Positions 48,489 to 59,281 of a stretch of 64,000 nucleotides of DNA are shown here, in pieces. Within the stretch, counting starts at the first letter, position 1; each line of letters opens with the position of its first letter. The notes below the pieces were generated by a model. The model ran no database searches. It was not told the origin of the DNA and was given only the letters and a program-made list of their open reading frames with translations. Source of the DNA: Mortierella sp. BCC40632 (taxonomy: Eukaryota; Mortierellomycota; Mortierellomycetes; Mortierellales; Mortierellaceae). The stretch spans positions 536,001 to 600,000 of the forward strand of contig WAEK01000023.1 in the NCBI GenBank assembly GCA_011634665.1, in the 5' to 3' direction. The translations under genes were made by a program, and so were the position numbers.

Positions 48489-48531
48489 GAGAAAAGTACC
48501 TTGCAGGGTCGATGTGACGCAGAGAGGACAT
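46090..48531 (-). CDS. Epoxide hydrolase (alpha/beta-hydrolase fold), ten exons
   Basis: Exons: 48531-48500, 48338-48295, 47877-47726, 47560-47468, 47333-47317, 47199-47137, 47023-46974, 46847-46768, 46615-46565, 46425-46090. All phases agree, giving 305 residues. The enzyme opens epoxides to vicinal diols through an ester intermediate. Motifs: oxyanion HGFPD (42-46), nucleophile in LVGHDW (Asp112), cap-domain Tyr161 and Tyr214/215 (LNYYK), acid Asp244 (AENDIFF) and base His271 (SGHF). All expected catalytic residues are present, so it should be active. There is no signal peptide. Exon 5 is only 17 nt and encodes exactly LVGHDW up to the second base of Trp. Intron 3 is largely a 52-nt poly(T) on the sense strand. 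Substrate unknown; fatty-acid epoxides or xenobiotics are possible. Confidence 0.93.
47667..47718. repeat. Poly(A) tract of 52 nt in an epoxide hydrolase intron
   Basis: The longest homopolymer in the window. On the coding strand it is poly(T) starting 7 nt after the exon-3 donor (GTATGCC), followed by a CT run. Confidence 0.95.
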
Positions 48532-49277
48532 TTTGGATGTGGGCTGAGTGTTGAGTAGGAACGAGAGAGCAGGAGGGGTAGAGAGAGGTAGGAAGGACAG
48601 ATCGGTTGGAAAGAGGGAGTCGAGAGTATGAGAAGTAGAAGAAGAAGAAGAAGAAAGAAAGAAAGAAGAAAGAAGGAGAAAGAGAGGAGGCGATGGTGGT
48701 GAAGGAGCGCCTTTAAAAAGCAGTCTGATCAAAAAAAAAAAAAAAAAAAAAAAATCAAATCAAATGACAACCCCCTTCCTTCCTTCCTCGATCACTTTCG
48801 GCCTGTGCACCGGTTCGATCACATACCTATCGTTGTTGTAAAGAGATAAAGGTATCTCGCTCTCTTCTCTCGGCTGGGGGAAAGAAGGAGTGAGGGGTCT
48901 GGTCCGTCTGTCCATCCAGGACGCGTCCAAAAAAAAAAAAAAAAAAGAGAGAGAGAGAGAGCAAAGTTGCAAGTGTCCTGAAGACATCTACCCCATCCCC
49001 CCGTGGGAATGGCTTTGTCTCATCATCCATGACTGCTCACCTCTTTTCTCTCATCATTAGATTCTCTCCACCATCCAACCAACTAATCATCTCATTTCCT
49101 TTTTACTCTGCTCTTGTATTCTCATTACGCCTTTGGTACCAAAAAAAGAAAAAGAGAGAGCGTGAGAGAGAGGACGTGCTTTAGTGCTTTATTCAGCCAG
49201 AGTTGGTGAATGGCTCTTTTTCTCTCTTTCCCTCGGAGCAGTAGAGGGACGTCAAGGAGAAAAAAGAACAAAGCCCG
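48532..49277. other. Intergenic region between two minus-strand genes
   Basis: Contains GAA/GAAA repeats (about 48637-48680), poly(A) at 48730-48753 and 48928-48945, and a GA run at 48946-48961. It should hold the epoxide hydrolase promoter and the 3' UTR of the coiled-coil gene. No gene seen. Confidence 0.6.
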
Positions 49278-50103
49278 TCATTGCAGGGGGGTCCGGATTC
49301 CATCTTCCTCTTCCTCCTCCTCCGCCTCCTCCTCCTCCTCTTCCTCCTCTCTCTCTTCCTCCGCCTGCGCACTATATTCATCCAAAGACATGTCCATCGA
49401 AATCTCAGATTCAGTCCAGTAAGGGGTGGGCGGCAAGAACGCCTCGGCCTTATTCAGAGACATAGTTGAGCCGGAGGCAGTGTTGGTGGCGATAGTCTTG
49501 CGTCTTTTTCGGCCGGATTGGGAAAGCATATCCTCATCCTCATTGCGCTCTTCAGCTCGACTCTGCTTTTGTTTCTGCAGTTGTCGATGCTCCCCAAAGA
49601 GGTCTCGACGAAGCATCGAGAAGGGCTCCGATGGGGGTGAAGAAGCAGAAGACGAAGACGACGCAGAAGAGGAAGTCGCGATAGAAGACTGCAGGTCAGA
49701 GGACGGCTTGTGCATTGTTTGCGAAACTTCTTCCATTCTGGCCAGGGCATTGACTGTTTCCACCAGGTAATCATTTCGACGCACATGTCGATAGAGTTGA
49801 TCGACCAGCTCCTTTGTTTTCACGACCTCATTCTGAACATGATACTGTCGACGCAAGGCAGGGGCCGTGATAATCTGAGAAAGCTGTTCACTTTGGACTC
49901 GGTATTCATTGGTCTTTTGTTCGAGAAATTGCAGAGCCGTTATCAGGAGATGATGGACCGAGGATTGACATTTCTGAGTCCCTTCGATGAGATCTTGGCT
50001 GGATGGCTGGTCTTGGTCTGGATCCATCTGAGGTCGCTTTCGAATGGATGCAAAAGGTGTAGATGAGACTTCCTTTTTAGTATTTGTCGAGACTCGACGG
50101 GCG
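49278..50103 (-). CDS. Uncharacterised coiled-coil protein with acidic tail (5' end uncertain)
   Basis: A long exon is open from acceptor TATCCACAG (exon start 50103) to TGA 49280-49278. The first ATG is at 50027 (MDPDQDQPSSQ), but the frame is open and coding-like upstream of it (KKEVSSTPFASIRKRP), so an upstream exon probably carries the true start; the candidate near 50300-50330 does not match in phase. The N-terminal half is helical, heptad-like (HHLLITALQFLEQKTNEYR ... NEVVKTKELVDQLYRHVRR). Then come a Ser-rich linker, a basic GRKRRK segment (possible nuclear signal) and a C-terminal run of about 20 Glu/Asp residues. It could be a nuclear structural or kinetochore/Mediator-like subunit, but I recognise no family. 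Confidence 0.6.
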
Positions 50104-50663
50104 CTGTGGATAGAAAAGAAAAGAGAGAGGGAAGGAGGCCAAGAAGGATGATATTGATGGTGTTTTTATAGTGTGAGGAAGTAGGTGAACAGCTGTAGAA
50201 AGGCTCGAGTCTGCGTATTGTTAGCCAAAACGGGGTTTGGAGAGAGAGAGGAAGAGTGAGGTGACCATGGGGATTCGCGTGGGGATAGGAAGATATTACC
50301 TTTTTGGAGCGTTTTAGAGCGACGTTTACCACCTGTAGACTATTCTAGGATCAAAGACAATAATAGCAAGACGCGTTAGTGTGCTTGCCTTTTTGTTTTG
50401 TCAACACGGCTTGGATAGTGCGGAACCAGTCTGTGCTTCCAAACAAACAGAGAGAGAGAGAGAGAGAGAGAAAAGGACAATGAACGTCAACGGTCGTTTG
50501 GTCTTTTTGATAACTTCGCCCAAAGAGACATCAATCACATTGCAGCAATACTTGAACACAGCTAATATTCCGTTTTTTGTGCTTGAATGCTCAAGGACTC
50601 GTGACGAACAGGGTCTCTGCACGACCTCAATGAGGTCCTGCAGTGCGGACAAAACCATTCAGG

Positions 50664-50703
50664 ATCCCTGTCGTCCCTGCAGGCCACAGGGAAGGGACAG
50701 GGA
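50664..50703. repeat. 40-nt stem-loop
   Basis: ATCCCTGTC and GACAGGGAT are perfectly complementary, and an inner TCCCTG/CAGGGA pairing continues the stem around a short loop. It lies in the divergent intergenic region. Confidence 0.6.
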
Positions 50704-51128
50704 TGGTGGTACTTGGCCTATCTCAGCACTCCTCCTGCGCTCGTGGAAGAGTAATTTATGAGGGGAGAAAAGAAATAGATTGAGAGAGAAAGAGAAAGCT
50801 ATGGGCATCTGATCCGAGCTCTTTTCCGTTCTCCTTTTAGTTGTACAACAGTAATCTCCTGGCTCAGACTTGTCGCATGGACACATCTCCAATATATGGG
50901 CGATGCTAGGTGGGCCGATCCATGATCGAACAAATGTTCTATTTTGCAGGTGATAAAAGCTTTTGGTAGGTGTTCCAAATCAGGGGTAGGGTAGCCCGTT
51001 TGGACAAGAGAAACACAAATGAGATCTGATGTGTCTCGACTCTGGCCCCGGTGGATCACTCTAACTGTTGTCCATAGTTGTTGGGGGGAGGTGTTGATCA
51101 TCTATCTGGGAGCGGGTCATTTGAGGGG

Positions 51129-51129
<1 letters not shown>

Positions 51130-51173
<44 letters not shown>
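51130..51173. repeat. GT microsatellite
   Basis: About 22 uninterrupted GT units, 620 bp upstream of the SulP start codon. Confidence 0.95.
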
Positions 51174-51177
<4 letters not shown>

Positions 51178-51792
51178 TGTCCAGTCGGCGGGTGTATGTG
51201 TTGTTGTTGCTGTTGTTTTATTATGAGAAGCATCGGAACAGATCGTTTTCGGGAAGCGGAGGATACGATACGTGAGAGAATGAAACATGAGCAGAGAAGA
51301 ACGAGAGAAAGAGGAGGGGAGGTGTTGAATGATGAGGTGGAGTGGGAATGGTATTCCCGAATGAGCATGGTGCAGACTGTCGAGCACTGACCAGACTGGG
51401 CGATTTTTTCCTCTCTCTCTCTCACTCTCTCACTCTCTCTCCTCGGACGGTTTCTCTTTCCTCTTCTCCGCCACAGTTGTTCGGCCGCTTTTATCGTCAT
51501 TCTCTGTTCTCCTATGCGGGCCATCGCTTCCTCATTCGGCTGATCACACACTTGTCCATCCTTTCTTTCTTTTTCTTTTCCTCTTTCTCTCTCTTCTTCT
51601 TCTACATCTTCTCTTTCTTTCTCTCTTATCTTCTCTTTCCTTCTTCCCTCACGCGCGTCTCTCTTTCTCTTTCTCTCTTCATCGCTCATTCCTCCCCACC
51701 CATTTCCCTCTCACCCTCCCCCAGCTCATTTCCTCTTTTCCTTTCGTTAGGCCTCATAAGCAACATCTGTATTCACATCTGCAGGCCCAACA

Positions 51793-53111
51793 ATGACGAG
51801 CTACAAGAGCTCTCATGCCTTTGAGGCCGCTTTCTCCGCGGAACGGCCATCTCTGCCCAGGAACACCACCTCCACTTCCACCTATGCACCTTCGTCGCCG
51901 TCCCAACAACAACTCCACGTTTCTTTCGGATCCGAGCCTCAGAACGTTTCCACCACCACTCGTCGTGGTCGAAGGCGGTCTGATTCTACCAACTCGGCTT
52001 TGATCGACCAACCTCTTTCTCAACCTCACTCGCTTGCTCACTCTTCCGCCATCCAACCGTTCTCGACTTCTTTTGTTCGTGAGCAATCCTTGGCCCTGGG
52101 TGATCTTGAACGGCAACAGTCTTTTGACCCAACCATCTCTCCCAACCAAGGCTCGCATGGCTTTGGCGCAGGTCATGGCAGTAACAACCCTGGGAGCAGC
52201 AACCACGGTGGGAATGTTCACAGCACAAGCTCCTGGTCGACAGGAACCCTGGACACACCCGAAGGCTCGGGGAATGAACTCGGTGGCAAGATTGATGGTC
52301 AGAGCACGAGCGAGACTTCACAGCAGAACCCAGGGACCCAGGCTGGAAAACAAGACAAGCAGCCCAGTCCTCCTTCTGGCCTCAGTCTCTTGCTCAAGAC
52401 CATGAAAGATCGCCGATCGAAATCAGATCCTGCACAGGATGCTACAGCGACAGCGAATGATGCAACTACAACAGCAACAACTTCAGGACCCACAGGATCA
52501 GGATCAGCCAAGAGGCACAGCAACAACGCTCTCTCGCCTCCGCCCAGTCGTATCGACCCGTCCTCGGTCGGAGTGGCCGGTGCGAACGACCACAGCAACT
52601 CGAACGGCACTGGATACGGAACAATGGCGCCATCGGGCTCTTTGGCAGCATCATCGTCATCTCCTTCTCCCTCCCCACTTGCTCTCCCCACTAATGCCGT
52701 TGGGACCACAGAGACGGATCGTCTATTGGGACCAGGTCATGCCAAACCGATAAGATCGAATAGTGATCATGGCAACATCCTGCCCAGTCTCAACGATGAC
52801 GAGCCCGAGGATGAAGGGTTTATGTCGCTTATGAGAGAGCTTCGTCGGACCAAATGGACTCGCAAGGTTGTTGTTCAAAAGTGTGTCGTGGAGCCGATTA
52901 GTTTTATCCCTGCTGTGATTTTGGGTCTTTTATTGAACTTGCTCGACGCTGTCTCGTATGGTAAGGTCAATGCTTCTATCGATCTCTTTTGACTCTCGAT
53001 CTTTACTCATCTCACATCGCACAGGCGGAGGATAGGAAGGGTGGGAGACTCCCGGGGTGGTGGGTTCAAAAGGTGCCTTGCATATGCTTGTACGAGTGTG
53101 ATACAGTCGTT

Positions 53112-53142
<31 letters not shown>

Positions 53143-55010
53143 GTACCATGGAAAGAAGAACGTCGTCGGCATGGTTGAAGACGGGGGGGGACGGTATAAG
53201 CAACCAAAAAAAAAAAAAAAAAAAAAAAAAGAAAAAGGCCAAAGGGTTTGAAGCCCACCTGAGCGAACCAGGCGTGCAAACAGACGACCAGGCCCAGTCC
53301 CAGCCCAGACCAGGGAAGTACAGACAGCAAAAACAACATTCACACACAAGCACATACACACACACACACACACACATTTTCACATATACACACGCTAAGA
53401 GCAAGTTGGATGGATACGCCGAAGGAATATGTTCCGGTGCGGAGAAATCTCTCTTTTTCTCTTTGTGTGAGTGAGTGAGAGTGAATGTGTGGTGTGTGTC
53501 AACGCTTTCTTTCTTTTAAGGTTTCCTCGCTGGAACTGGATTCCCACTCGGTCGACTCGCGGGCCCCCTCTCGCGATTTCCGCCCCGCCCCCGCCCCGCC
53601 CCTGTCTCTCTTCCTCCTCCCCGCTTCCTCTCCTTTCTCTCTCTCTCTATCCCTCTTTCTCTCATTGTCTCTGGCTACGGTTGACAATTGATAGGACTAG
53701 GGATTATCTTTCTCTCCACACAGGACAGGACAGGCGGAGCGGAATCTCGAATTGTGGATTAGCTTCATAGGAGGAGATGGATGTGTCACCGTTGATGGGG
53801 GCATGACGAGGATAGGATGTGGTTCATGCTGGACAACAGAGACGACAAGAGGAGAGAGATCCATCAAGAAGATTGGCTAGGGAGTGTGTATGTGAGAGAG
53901 TGAGAGAGAATGGGAGAGCAAGAGAAAAAGTCGTCAAAGGGGGAGAGATAGCGTAGGATCGTCAAGATGGCCTTTCCTTCCTCCCTTTCCCTCTCCCTCC
54001 CTTTCGAGGCAAAAGGGACAAGCAAGGGCCATGCACCCCATGCAGGGAAAAAAAGAAAAAGAGATTGATAGAGAAGGAAAGAAAGCAGGCACAGACATAC
54101 GGCGAAGAGCTTCCCGACATTTGCCTTGTCTGCATCCGTGGCCAAAGGATTGAGTTTCTATCATGGATGGACGACGACGACGACGACGACGATTTTTTTG
54201 CTCCCGTGCGGACCTGACCATGTCTCTCTTTTCTTTCTTTCTGTTCATTAGGAATGATCATCTTCCCGCTGAACACCGCGCCTTTCCAGGCATTGGGTCC
54301 TGACGGCATTTCGATGTTCTTTGTCAGCTGCGTGGTATCGCAGCTTGTGTACTCGCTTGGAGGTAGCGCATTCCGGGGCGGGAATGGCAGTATGATGATT
54401 GAGGTCGTACCGTTCCTGCATCTGATGTAAGCAACAGAAAAAAAAAAAGAACCGAGCTCTTTCCTCCTCTTCTCCCTCCCCCTCCCCCTCCTCCTCTCTC
54501 CCTCGTACTCTGTATGCCCACGCATACTTACTTGGTCATCCTTCATGGGATCGAGATACTCAGCCCCAACCTTGAGCTTTTTCGCTCAATCCTCGTATGC
54601 GAAAAGAAAAAGAGAAAAGGGCATAGCTCGAAACTCAAGAAAAGAGTCACGCTTGCTTCATGTCACCATATCTGACTGAGTTGGGCTCTCTTGGAGGAGG
54701 AACAGAAAGGACGAGTGAGAAAGAAGAAGAACCGTTTCCCCATCTGTGTGTCCAACCATGGGAGCAAAAACAATAGCAACATAACATCAACATCAGCATC
54801 AGTCAAAAAAAAAAGGGTCTAAACATGTGTTTTCTTTACTTTTTTCCTTACTGATAGGGCCGAAACGGTCGTGGCAAGGGTAGGCGCGGAGAACAAGGCC
54901 GAGGTCCTTGCAACGACCATCCTCGCCTATGCTCTCAGTACCCTTATGACAGGTGCCGTTTTTCTTGCGCTTGGCTACTTCAAGGTAAGCAAATCCTGGG
55001 AGAAGAAAAA

Positions 55011-55046
<36 letters not shown>

Positions 55047-57995
55047 CCCGCACAAAACGAGAACAGGATATCACAACGCTAACTCTGTCTCTCTTTTTTT
55101 CATTCACTCACTCTCCTTCTCTTTTCGAATCACACGATCCTACTTTGTGTTCTAGTTGGGTTCACTCATCGCCTTCTTCCCACGGCACATCCTCGTTGGC
55201 TGCATCGGCGGTGTAGGCTGGTTCCTGATCATCACTGGCCTCGAGGTCTCATCTCGGATGACCCGAGAATTGACTTATTCTTGGGAAACCTTCAAATTTC
55301 TTTTCTTGGACAGTCATGTGTTTGCACTCTGGGCGAGTGCCTTTGGGTTGGCTCTGTTGTTGCGAGGATTGCAATACCGGATCAAGCATCCATTCCTGGT
55401 GCCTATCTTTTTCATGGTGATTCCTTCCATGTTTTATGCGATTGTGGGGATGGCTGGATTTGATTATGGAATGCTTCGGGAGAAGGGATGGGTCTTCCCT
55501 ATGCCTGAGGGTGATGTTCCTGGTTGGCAATTCTACACGTACTTTGGTAAGAGACATCTTTTCTTTTTTCTTTTTCTTTTCCCCAGAATTTTTTTTTTTT
55601 TTTTTTTTTTTTTTGCGATAACCAGATCTCAATCGGGACTTGAAAAAAAAATTCACCCTGACTAACACATCTTTCCATTTTACTTGCTCTGGGCAATACA
55701 TAACATCCTTTACCTACCTTATGCCGCGTAGATCTCTCCAAGACGGATTGGGGTGCAGTGTTAGAGACGGTTCCGGCTATGATGGCCTTGACATTCTTTG
55801 GAATCCTTCACGTCCCCATCAACGTTCCTGCACTTGGAGTCTCGACTGGAATGGACAATGTCGATACCAATCGGGAATTGGTCGCACATGGATGGTCTAA
55901 CCTTCTGAGCGGAGCTGTCGGCACTGTACAGAGTAAGTTTCTCTCTATCTTTTTTTTTGTCTTGTGACAAAAAAAAAAAAAAAAAAAAAAGACCCTTTAG
56001 GTTGGTTTGGAGTAAGGAGGAGCACTGATGATGAATTCCTTATCCCCTCCCCTTCTATATTGCTCCCCCTCTAGATTACCTCGTATACACCAACTCGCTG
56101 CTGTTCATCAAGTCAGGAGGTGATAGTCGTGTGGCAGGAGTCATGTTGGCCGCAGCATCGTTTGCCATCTTTTTGATCGGACCATGGATCGTCGGTTACA
56201 TTCCCGTGATGGTTGTCGGTTCCTTGATCTTCCATCTGGGTCTTGATCTTGTCAAGGAAGCTCTCTGGGATACTTGGGGACTCGTCCATCCTCTTGAATA
56301 CCTCACCATTGCCTTGATTGTCGTTGTCATGGCGGGCTTTGGATTTGTTGAGGGTATCTTTTTCGGTATCCTTCTTGCCTGTGTCTTTTTCGTGGTCTCC
56401 AATTCTCGCAAGGAAGGTGTTCGGTACTCTTGTACGGGTGAGGGTGCCAAGAGTACGGTCCGCCGTGTGTACCGTCAACAAAAGTTCTTGAGACAAGTTG
56501 GTCGTCAGATTTATATTTTCAAACTTCAGGGTGACATGTTCTTTGGAACGATCAACAAGGTCGAGAAGGAGATTCAAGAAGTCTTTTCAAGACGACGATG
56601 GGAAACCAATCCGATCCAGTTCCTGATCTTGGACTTTTCTCTGGTTCGAGGAGTCGATTTTTCGGCTGCAGAAGGCTTTGGAAGAATCCGACGAGCTGTT
56701 CGAGCCAAGAATGTTTACTTGATCTTGTCAGGATTGGACATTGATGGTGAAGTAGGCAAGGCCTTGCAGATGGTTGGAGTCTGGGGCGCAGGCGCAGGAG
56801 CCGGACTTGGACAAGGCCATGGTCATGGTGCTGCGTTCGAGAACGATGGATATGACACGCGTTGTTTCTCTGGATTGAGTGAAGCGCTCGAGTCATGTGA
56901 GAATCGACTGTTGGAGAGATATTACCTTGCTCGAGATACACTCGAGCAAGCCAAGCGACAGCGGTTGTTGGAGGCGGCTCGACGACAAGGGGAGCAATCA
57001 CCAGCACGGGGTGGGAATGGGGCGACCTCGTCTTCAATGGCTTCGTCCTCGGGCATGTTGTCTCCAGATTCGGAATCGACAAAGTTCTTTTCAGAACAAC
57101 TCCAAAATTCGCCTCGAAAGAACCATCTCTTTGCTGCTGCCCAGGATACGCTCCATGGTGAGAATTCTTGTTTGTTTGTTTACTTGTTTGCTTAGATTAT
57201 GAAAAGAGGGGACAGACCGATGTTTCCTTGTGTTTACTCATTCCTCGTTTGTACATTGTGTTTGTTGGTATCACTTTACTCAATAGCCAATAGCCGCCCC
57301 ATGCCACACCCCATCAACTTGCAGCAACCTATCCCGACGCTACTTGCTGCCTTTCATGATACGCGTGAAAATTCGATCGACTTTTTCTTGCGATTAAGCA
57401 TGTACTTTGTCCGACGACATGTCTTGTCTGGCACGATTCTTTGGAGACAAGGCGAGTCTGCAGTGGATGGAATGTATCTTGTGGAAGAAGGCACGGTACG
57501 ATGTGTTCAAGAGTTCCAGGACAGTGGCGCGATTCAACGCTCTGTCGAGGTGATTCTTCCAGGCACGATCACTGGCGAGATGGGACTGTTTACGGGCAAC
57601 CAACGGTCTTCGACAGTGGTGATGGAGACAGATGGTGTACTTTGGAAATTGAGTCAGGATCAATTCCAAAAGATGGTCAAGGAAGATCCAGCCTTGGCGG
57701 TCGAGTTTATGCGCGTTGCCATGAGTTACTCAGCGGGTGAGTTTTTTTTTTTTTTTTTAATCTTGTTACTATGTTGGCCGTCGTTTTTGATTGAGGAGGG
57801 CGAAGAGAGGTGTTGTTGTACACAAGTGGACAACCCACAGTCTAGGATCTTGTGATAGGACAGGGATCACCTTGCCAAATAGGAGAAGGAGAGGGTTGCG
57901 GAGCAAATTGTACTGACGTCTGTTTTTTTTTTTTTGTCTATGATCCAATAGAACGCCTCAATACACTTGCGGCCTACGCCTTTAGTCTTACTTAA
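51793..57995 (+). CDS. SulP-family anion transporter with STAS and cyclic-nucleotide-binding domains
   Basis: Eight exons: 51793-52960, 54252-54426, 54858-54984, 55156-55546, 55732-55932, 56075-57157, 57287-57736, 57952-57995. All phases agree, giving 1212 residues. Residues 1-350 are a Ser/Thr/Gln-rich, probably disordered cytosolic tail. SulP membrane helices start near 365 ([20 protein letters not shown]) and run to about 815, including the ALGVSTG segment. A STAS domain follows ([11 protein letters not shown] ... [14 protein letters not shown]). The C-terminus is a cNMP-binding fold (about 1075-1195) with [21 protein letters not shown] and [20 protein letters not shown]. Such long SulP proteins in fungi resemble yeast Vsb1 (YGR125W), linked to vacuolar basic amino-acid storage, so sulfate need not be the substrate. 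The phosphate-binding cassette arginine is present (NQRSS), but true cAMP/cGMP binding is uncertain. Confidence 0.92.
52961..54251 (+). other. 1.3-kb first intron of the SulP gene with a T29/A25 pair
   Basis: Donor G/GTAAGG at 52961 and acceptor TTCATTAG at 54244-54251. Poly(T) at 53114-53142 and poly(A) at 53206-53230 flank a 63-nt segment and could fold into a hairpin in the pre-mRNA. CA and CT repeats follow. Confidence 0.7.
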
Positions 57996-58006
57996 AAGCA
58001 ACACGA

Positions 58007-58041
<35 letters not shown>

Positions 58042-59009
58042 GCATTCACACACTTTCGGCCTGAGGTGTTATACATAGTCATTGTGCAGGATAAGTTAGG
58101 GGGGGGAGAAAGAAGGGAGAGAAGGGAGAGAAGGAAAGAATGGTAGGACGAGAGCCAGGAGGAGAGAGGGAAGGAGGGAGAGATACCTGGTGAAGAAAAC
58201 ATAAAAAAAAAAAAAAAAAACTCTACATCTATCCCATTCTCCTACCCAAGCTCCTCGTCATCGTCATCAATATCATCTCTTCCTCTTCCCCTTCCTTTTT
58301 TTTTTTTTTTTCGCTCTCGTTCTTGTTCTCAATTTCCTTTCTTTCTTTACCTTTCTTTCCTTTCCTTTCTTTCTATTGTACAGAAATCTTTCTTTTGATG
58401 AATTGTAGCGATGCGCCTCCCTACCCTCCAACTCCTTAGTTTTACGAATAAAAGTGGCTATAGATGAATGCGCAGCTTGCCTAGTTCGAGGGATTTTTTT
58501 TTTTACAAAAAAAAAAAAAAAAAAACCGCTAATCGTCTTTGCTTCTGACAAATCAAAATCCTCCCAGAGAGAGAAGATGCCGTTGGAACACCACATATGT
58601 TCACATGCATACAACGCTTGATTTTTTTTTTCAGGGGAAAGAAGAGGGGGAAGGAAGAGGAAGAGTAGGAGAGACATTTTTTAGGGGGGGGGGGAAGAGG
58701 AGATGATGATGAAGAGAGGGGTGGTCCTGACCTCATTCAATCATTCTTTTGCTTTATAAATTATGAAGAAGAAGAAGAAGAAAAAAGTGTATAGTACAGG
58801 TTCTGGTGGTGAGAGAGAAAGAGACTCGAGGGGAAATCGAGCACCACCATCCAGCAGTAAGACGAGTCAACAGCAACAACAACAACAACAACAAAGAGGG
58901 AAAAAAAAAAAGGAGAATCATCATTGGCAAGAGAGAAAACATCGAAGCTGGGTAAGGCGTGTCGGTGCGTGTGTGATGTGAGCTCGAGGTTTGGGATGGT
59001 GCGATGTGT

Positions 59010-59045
<36 letters not shown>

Positions 59046-59103
59046 AACGATTGATAGAAAGTGAGAAGTTTGGTGGTACATCAGACATCAGCTCAAACCA
59101 CGA
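57996..59103. other. Convergent intergenic region
   Basis: This lies between the SulP gene and the histidine kinase. It contains a CA repeat (58010-58036), poly(A) at 58202-58219 and 58507-58525, poly(T) at 58297-58310, a CAA-type repeat (58869-58893) and poly(A) of 32 at 59012-59043. No gene seen. Confidence 0.6.
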
Positions 59104-59247
59104 TTAGACGATGGGCTGTATCTGTTTCCAAAAAAATAAATAAATGGAGGATGTTTTTTGAAAAAAAGAAAAAAAAAGAGGTGGAGAGAGAGAAAAAAAA
59201 AAAGGGGGTGGGGCAATAATCCACAGACCAAAAAAAAAAAAAAAAAG

Positions 59248-59281
<34 letters not shown>

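Larger units (their letters stand above)
50104..51792. other. Divergent intergenic region
   Basis: This lies between the coiled-coil gene (minus) and the SulP gene (plus). Both strands are open at 50401-50761 with balanced translations, so a short gene is possible but its strand cannot be decided. It contains a stem-loop at 50664-50703 and a GT microsatellite at 51130-51173. The last 400 bp before the SulP ATG are CT-rich and may hold a 5' UTR intron ending TCTGCAG near 51784. Confidence 0.45.
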
